Positions 45,051 to 47,651 of a stretch of 47,651 bases of DNA are shown piece by piece. The position numbers and the translations under genes were made by a program. The stretch lies in the NCBI GenBank assembly GCA_013286645.1, contig JABDFJ010000012.1, forward strand, positions 1 through 47,651, read 5' to 3'. Each line of letters opens with the position of its first letter. Position 1 is the first letter of the stretch. The notes under the pieces were generated by a model, which worked only from the letters and a program-made list of their open reading frames with translations, was not told the DNA's origin and did no database searches. This DNA comes from Chlamydiota bacterium (GTDB lineage: Bacteria; Chlamydiota; Chlamydiia; Chlamydiales; Parachlamydiaceae).

Positions 45051-45085
45051 ATATTTTAGAAAGCAATCCTTAAAAATAAGAAATT

Positions 45086-45259
45086 TTATTTTATGCGATG
45101 TAAGCCGCGGCCTTGTACATGGCAGTAACACGCGTTCTTACAGGTCCCTCCGGAAATTTGTTTTAGCTCTTCTGCCGTAAGCTCACCGGAAGGATTTTTT
45201 GCGTGCGTGATTTTGTTGAGGTCTTTTTTGGCTACTTTTTTATCAGATTTATCTTTCAT
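45086..45259 (-). CDS. Double-glycine leader precursor peptide (RiPP/bacteriocin-like)
   Basis: A 57-residue peptide. The Lys-rich N-terminus is followed by ELTAEELKQISGG (residues 26-38), the typical double-glycine leader end of bacteriocins and many RiPPs, cut by C39-type peptidase-ABC exporters. The predicted core, residues 39-57, is TCKNACYCHVQGRGLHRIK with three cysteines (40, 44, 46) and a basic tail. AAGG lies about 7 nt before ATG 45259 and a perfect TATAAT is 52 nt upstream. No modifying enzyme or C39 transporter gene is in the window. Too short for routine gene calls. It lies 82 nt upstream of the phase-variable adhesin in the same direction. Confidence 0.7.
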   Translation of the reverse strand: MKDKSDKKVAKKDLNKITHAKNPSGELTAEELKQISGGTCKNACYCHVQGRGLHRIK

Positions 45260-45310
45260 AGCTTTACCTTAGTTTACAGAACCTCTATAAATAGTAAGGT
45301 CCCTATAACC

Positions 45311-45331
45311 ATTATAGCAAAAACACACATT
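45311..45331 (-). promoter_or_regulatory. Promoter of the precursor peptide gene
   Basis: Minus strand: -10 TATAAT at 45316-45311; a TTTACA lies 15 nt upstream as a possible -35 with a short spacer. The leader of about 45 nt to ATG 45259 contains an AAGG ribosome site. Confidence 0.5.
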
Positions 45332-45363
45332 TGTAAATAAATTAATTTAACCTATTTCACCTT

Positions 45364-45400
45364 GCTCGCTCAAGAGCTCCGTTGGAGGTCTTGAGCGAGC
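45364..45400. terminator. GCTCGCTCAAGA hairpin
   Basis: GCTCGCTCAAGAGCTCC pairs with GGAGGTCTTGAGCGAGC around a GTT loop, a strong 17-bp stem between the peptide promoter and the mazEF promoter region. No T-run follows; it may be a terminator for an unseen transcript, or part of the adjoining repeat. Confidence 0.45.
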
Positions 45401-45418
45401 ATTTCAATAAGTAAAATT

Positions 45419-45490
45419 GTCTTCGCGTGATCTTCGCTTGCTTCGCGCCCTTCGCGTTCAAAGAGGGCGGTACTCTAATTTGCAATGAGC
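45419..45490. repeat. Solo arm of the 6.5 kb MITE-like element
   Basis: CTTCGCGTGATCTTCGCTTG, CTTCGCGCCCTTCGCGTTCA, then GGCGGTACTCTAATTTGC match the right arm at 6722-6795. Its left partner is missing; the hairpin at 45364 stands in its place. Confidence 0.65.
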
Positions 45491-45522
45491 CCTTTACAGC
45501 ATAACTTCCATAACAGCCTAGC

Positions 45523-45560
45523 TTGCTATTTTTCCTTAAAACATATATACTATGTATATA
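45523..45560 (+). promoter_or_regulatory. mazEF promoter and operator
   Basis: -35 TTGCTA (45523-45528), 17-nt spacer, -10 TATACT (45546-45551). A perfect 7-bp inverted repeat TATATAC-TAT-GTATATA (45544-45560) covers the -10, the expected place for autorepression by the antitoxin or toxin-antitoxin complex. Confidence 0.65.
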
Positions 45561-45578
45561 CAGAAAAGGAGGACTTCA

Positions 45579-45812
45579 ATGAACTCGCATATTGTGAAAT
45601 GGGGAAATAGCCTTGGAATACGCATTCCCATGGGGCTAGCGAAGCAGCTACATCTGCATGCGGGAAGTCCAGTAAATCTGGATGTTGAAAGCGGGTGTAT
45701 TATTATTCAAGCCCCTAAATATGATTTAGAAACAATGGTGAAAGAAATCTCCTTAGAAAATCAACCCCACCAATTGCTTGAAGACGAACAAATTGGAGGG
45801 GAAGAATGGTGA
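45579..45812 (+). CDS. mazE: MazE-like antitoxin
   Basis: A 77-residue AbrB-type swapped-hairpin protein: IVKWGNSLGIRIPMGLAKQL, then HAGSPVNLDVESGCIIIQ, and an acidic C-terminal tail that would wrap the toxin. AAAGGAGG lies 6 nt before ATG 45579, preferred to the in-frame ATG 45552, which lies inside the operator region. It overlaps mazF by 7 nt. Confidence 0.88.
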   Translation: MNSHIVKWGNSLGIRIPMGLAKQLHLHAGSPVNLDVESGCIIIQAPKYDLETMVKEISLENQPHQLLEDEQIGGEEW

Positions 45813-46138
45813 TCTACAGCCCAAAACGGGGAGATGTGGTATGGCTGGAGTTTGATCCGCAAAAAGGCAAAGAGATTCAAAAAACTAGACCAGCTTTAAC
45901 GATTTCACCACAACAATATAACCAAAAGACAGGCATGGGACTATTCATACCCATCACAAGCAAAATTAAAGGCTATCCTTTTGAGGTTTTGCTAGAAGTC
46001 GAAGAGATCAAAGGAGCATTGCTTTGCGATCAAGTGCGTTCATTAGACTGGAAAGCGCGTAAAGCTAGATTTGTGGCTACTCTTCCCCCCTCTATCGTCG
46101 CCGATGCTTTGGCTAAATTTCAGGTTTTACTCGATTAG
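45806..46138 (+). CDS. mazF: MazF-like mRNA interferase toxin
   Basis: A 110-residue toxin of the MazF/PemK family with RGDVVWLEFDPQKGKEIQKT, RPALTISP, FIPITSKIKGYPFEV, and CDQVRSLDWKAR, which contains the conserved Ser/Asp-Gln active-site region. Likely ribosome-independent cleavage of mRNA. Apparently intact and paired with mazE. Its last 26 nt overlap the 3' end of the hydrolase gene on the other strand. Confidence 0.9.
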   Translation: MVIYSPKRGDVVWLEFDPQKGKEIQKTRPALTISPQQYNQKTGMGLFIPITSKIKGYPFEVLLEVEEIKGALLCDQVRSLDWKARKARFVATLPPSIVADALAKFQVLLD

Positions 46139-47165
46139 GCATAGGGAGTCGCGACAAGTTTAGCCAAGCGTGAGCATCTGCTAAGTGCTTTTTCCTTGCC
46201 CCTTTGACCACGCCGCTGTGCATAAACCCTTCAAGAATCACGGCCTCACGCTTGAATACTTTGTTGATCTTTGGAATTGTCGATCCTACATGCGTCACAT
46301 GCCAGTCATCGCGCGTGCCAAAAAACAAAAACTTCCTTTTCGACACATCAAAGTCTGCTGGTACGGCATTGACCTCATCTAACAAGCTTTTGGCAGTATC
46401 GCTACCAAAACTCAATTCTTCGCGGATCACTGCACTTTGTTTTCCTCCAAAGCGGGAATACCAAGCATCAAAAGCCTCCGTACCATAATGGACGGCGGCT
46501 ATTGTCGATACCATGACAGGGACGTCACTATATTTCTCATCTTTGCGCAGCTGCGTCTCAATATAAGTGGCAATGCGGCCGCCATTGGACACTCCCGATA
46601 GACAGATTGGACAAACAGGACCATCGGGATGCTTTTTTCTATAATGATCGATATAGCTTTTGACTTGCTTTAAAATAGGGTCGCCAGCTTCTTTTAAGGT
46701 GCAATCCCCGGCTTTAGGGACAAACGGTACATACGTTTCAATAGGCTCTTGATCCGTTCGAGAAGCATTAATTTTCTTTTCTTCGGCAATGTGCCCATCC
46801 CAGATCGAAGGGTGTGCTTTCAAACCATGAATAAACACATGCAATCCGCAACTCTTTTCCTGCCAAGCTTTATCCACCTCGCAATTATCATAGAGAGCTT
46901 TCCCCTGCTTAGCCATGGCGGCATTGATTTCGGGGGTGATCCTGCGATGGCGCAGCACACTTAATGCATAGAGAATTTCTCTGCCTAGAGCTTGAAAGAA
47001 AGCTGCCACCTTTCGCATGGTAGAGCGGGGGTCTTTCATTTCATCTTTCGTATGAATGTAATGCGCGTCTCCTTTTTGACGCACTGGTGCTAACTCTTGT
47101 TCATGCGAGTGTATTGGCACGTGTGCCATCGGAGAGGGAAACGACATATTACTATTAGTAGCCAT
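46113..47165 (-). CDS. Alpha/beta-hydrolase-like protein
   Basis: A 350-residue protein with an alpha/beta-hydrolase core: oxyanion strand LHVFIHGLKAHPSIW (about residues 107-121), nucleophile elbow CLSGVSNGGRIATY (G-V-S-N-G), candidate acid in FFGTRDDWHVTH and candidate His in EGFMHSGVV. No signal peptide or TM. ATG 47165 is used, with AAGG 8 nt before it, rather than TTG 47171. Substrate unknown; a lipase or thioesterase, possibly acting on host lipids, is conceivable. A TATAAT-like box lies at 47195-47200 (minus strand). Confidence 0.75.
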   Translation of the reverse strand: MATNSNMSFPSPMAHVPIHSHEQELAPVRQKGDAHYIHTKDEMKDPRSTMRKVAAFFQALGREILYALSVLRHRRITPEINAAMAKQGKALYDNCEVDKAWQEKSCGLHVFIHGLKAHPSIWDGHIAEEKKINASRTDQEPIETYVPFVPKAGDCTLKEAGDPILKQVKSYIDHYRKKHPDGPVCPICLSGVSNGGRIATYIETQLRKDEKYSDVPVMVSTIAAVHYGTEAFDAWYSRFGGKQSAVIREELSFGSDTAKSLLDEVNAVPADFDVSKRKFLFFGTRDDWHVTHVGSTIPKINKVFKREAVILEGFMHSGVVKGARKKHLADAHAWLNLSRLPMPNRVKPEI

Positions 47166-47283
47166 AAACAAACCTTAATTAATTCAATAATTAAATTATA
47201 AATAATAACAACATTACCTAACAAACACAAAATTACATATTCGAAATAGTTAAGAAGATCGCTAATTAAAGAGAGAAACGCAA

Positions 47284-47515
47284 AGCATTGTAGCTCAGGC
47301 TTCAGCCTGCTACGCGCAGCGAGCGGTAGCGATGCATGACGCGCTCGGTGTCGCGCACTCCTGCTGCTGGACTACAGTACAGTCCGCCTCAGCCTCGGGC
47401 AATTGGGCAACATTCGTGAGATCACGACACCGAGCGCGTCATGCATCGCTACCGCTCGCTGCGCGTAGCAGGCTGAAGCCCGCTAAAACGAGCTCAGGCT
47501 AAAGCCCAATGTCGT
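47284..47515. mobile_element. Large palindromic element, copy 2
   Basis: Shares TTGTAGCTCAGGCTTCAGCC, CTACGCGCAGCGAGCGGTAG and CGATGCATGACGCGC with the element at 14452-14735. The right arm is full length (with CCCGCTAAAACGAGCTCAGG), the left lacks that inner piece. The loop differs: CTGGACTACAGTACAGTCC forms its own small hairpin. Non-coding. Confidence 0.7.
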
Positions 47516-47516
47516 T

Positions 47517-47651
47517 AAGTTAACAAAATTTATATGATAACGAGGATGCTGAGATCGCTAGATTTGCGACGAGTCAATATCTGTAGCCATATTGACGAGG
47601 AGCAAAGCTAGTGAGATCAGCGTCCGCAGCATCATAGAAATTTTGTTAACT
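47517..47651. repeat. 135 bp near-perfect palindrome at the right edge
   Basis: AGTTAACAAAATTTATATGA and on to CGAGTCAATAT pairs with ATATTGACGAGG and on to AAATTTTGTTAACT around CTGTAGCC. It begins directly after copy 2 of the large palindromic element and may continue past the window. No ORF. It is not an integron attC by its end sequences. Confidence 0.65.

Noticed and set aside
44863-45066. Separate small gene encoding a signal-peptide-bearing 67-mer
   Set aside because: It is better explained as the signal-peptide exon-like start of the adhesin, put out of frame by the 12-G tract.
47517-47651. Integron attC site
   Set aside because: Palindromic with GTTAAC ends, but the RYYYAAC/GTTRRRY core arrangement is not met and no cassette or integrase gene is seen.

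Overview
The window looks like chromosomal DNA of an environmental member of the Chlamydiota (a Parachlamydia/Waddlia/Simkania-type organism). This is an inference from gene content, not from a marker gene. In favour are the compact biotin operon in bioB-bioF-bioD-bioA order, a GlgC/phosphoglucomutase glycogen block, several very different outer-membrane beta-barrel adhesins of which one carries a poly-G tract inside its coding sequence, eukaryote-like (candidate effector) proteins, a batD/batE cluster and many chlamydia-like hypothetical proteins with one membrane segment. No rRNA, tRNA, CRISPR array or transposase gene was recognised.

Layout. 1-4.65 kb: a large candidate effector gene (cut by the left edge) with a small leader gene, then an AmpG-like permease. 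5.2-9.1 kb: tandem paralogues of a one-TM, helical-repeat protein separated by a ~300 bp inverted-repeat element. 9.2-13.5 kb: a giant classical autotransporter. 13.5-19.5 kb: a winged-helix/DUF6314 protein divergent from a tightly overlapping biotin operon bioBFDA whose fifth gene encodes a ferritin-like di-iron protein. 19.5-22.0 kb: an antitoxin, a 5'-truncated RelE-type toxin and a RING/U-box-like candidate effector. 22.6-24.3 kb: an LplT/Aas-like transporter-acyltransferase. 24.5-28.4 kb: glgC, a metallophosphoesterase and pgm. 28.6-30.7 kb: a B12-dependent ribonucleotide reductase preceded by a textbook pair of NrdR boxes. 30.9-36.7 kb: an acidic hypothetical protein and a batE-like/batD/TPR operon. 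36.9-39.8 kb: another one-TM protein, a ~1 kb nest of palindromes and an outer-membrane barrel protein. 39.9-45.3 kb: an autotransporter, an inverse-autotransporter-like adhesin that is out of frame at a 12-G tract (probable phase variation), and a 57-codon double-glycine RiPP/bacteriocin-like precursor peptide. 45.5-47.7 kb: mazEF, an alpha/beta hydrolase and two terminal palindromic elements.

Themes. (1) Biotin: the operon covers the ring-assembly steps but no known pimeloyl gene; the di-iron protein translationally coupled to bioA is a candidate for the missing chemistry. (2) Surface variation: three large barrel adhesins, one with a homopolymeric switch, next to a hidden small peptide gene. 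(3) Host interaction: two eukaryote-like candidate effectors. (4) Nearly every larger intergenic gap holds long imperfect inverted repeats assembled from a small set of shared sequence modules, a mosaic repeat system that deserves study in its own right.
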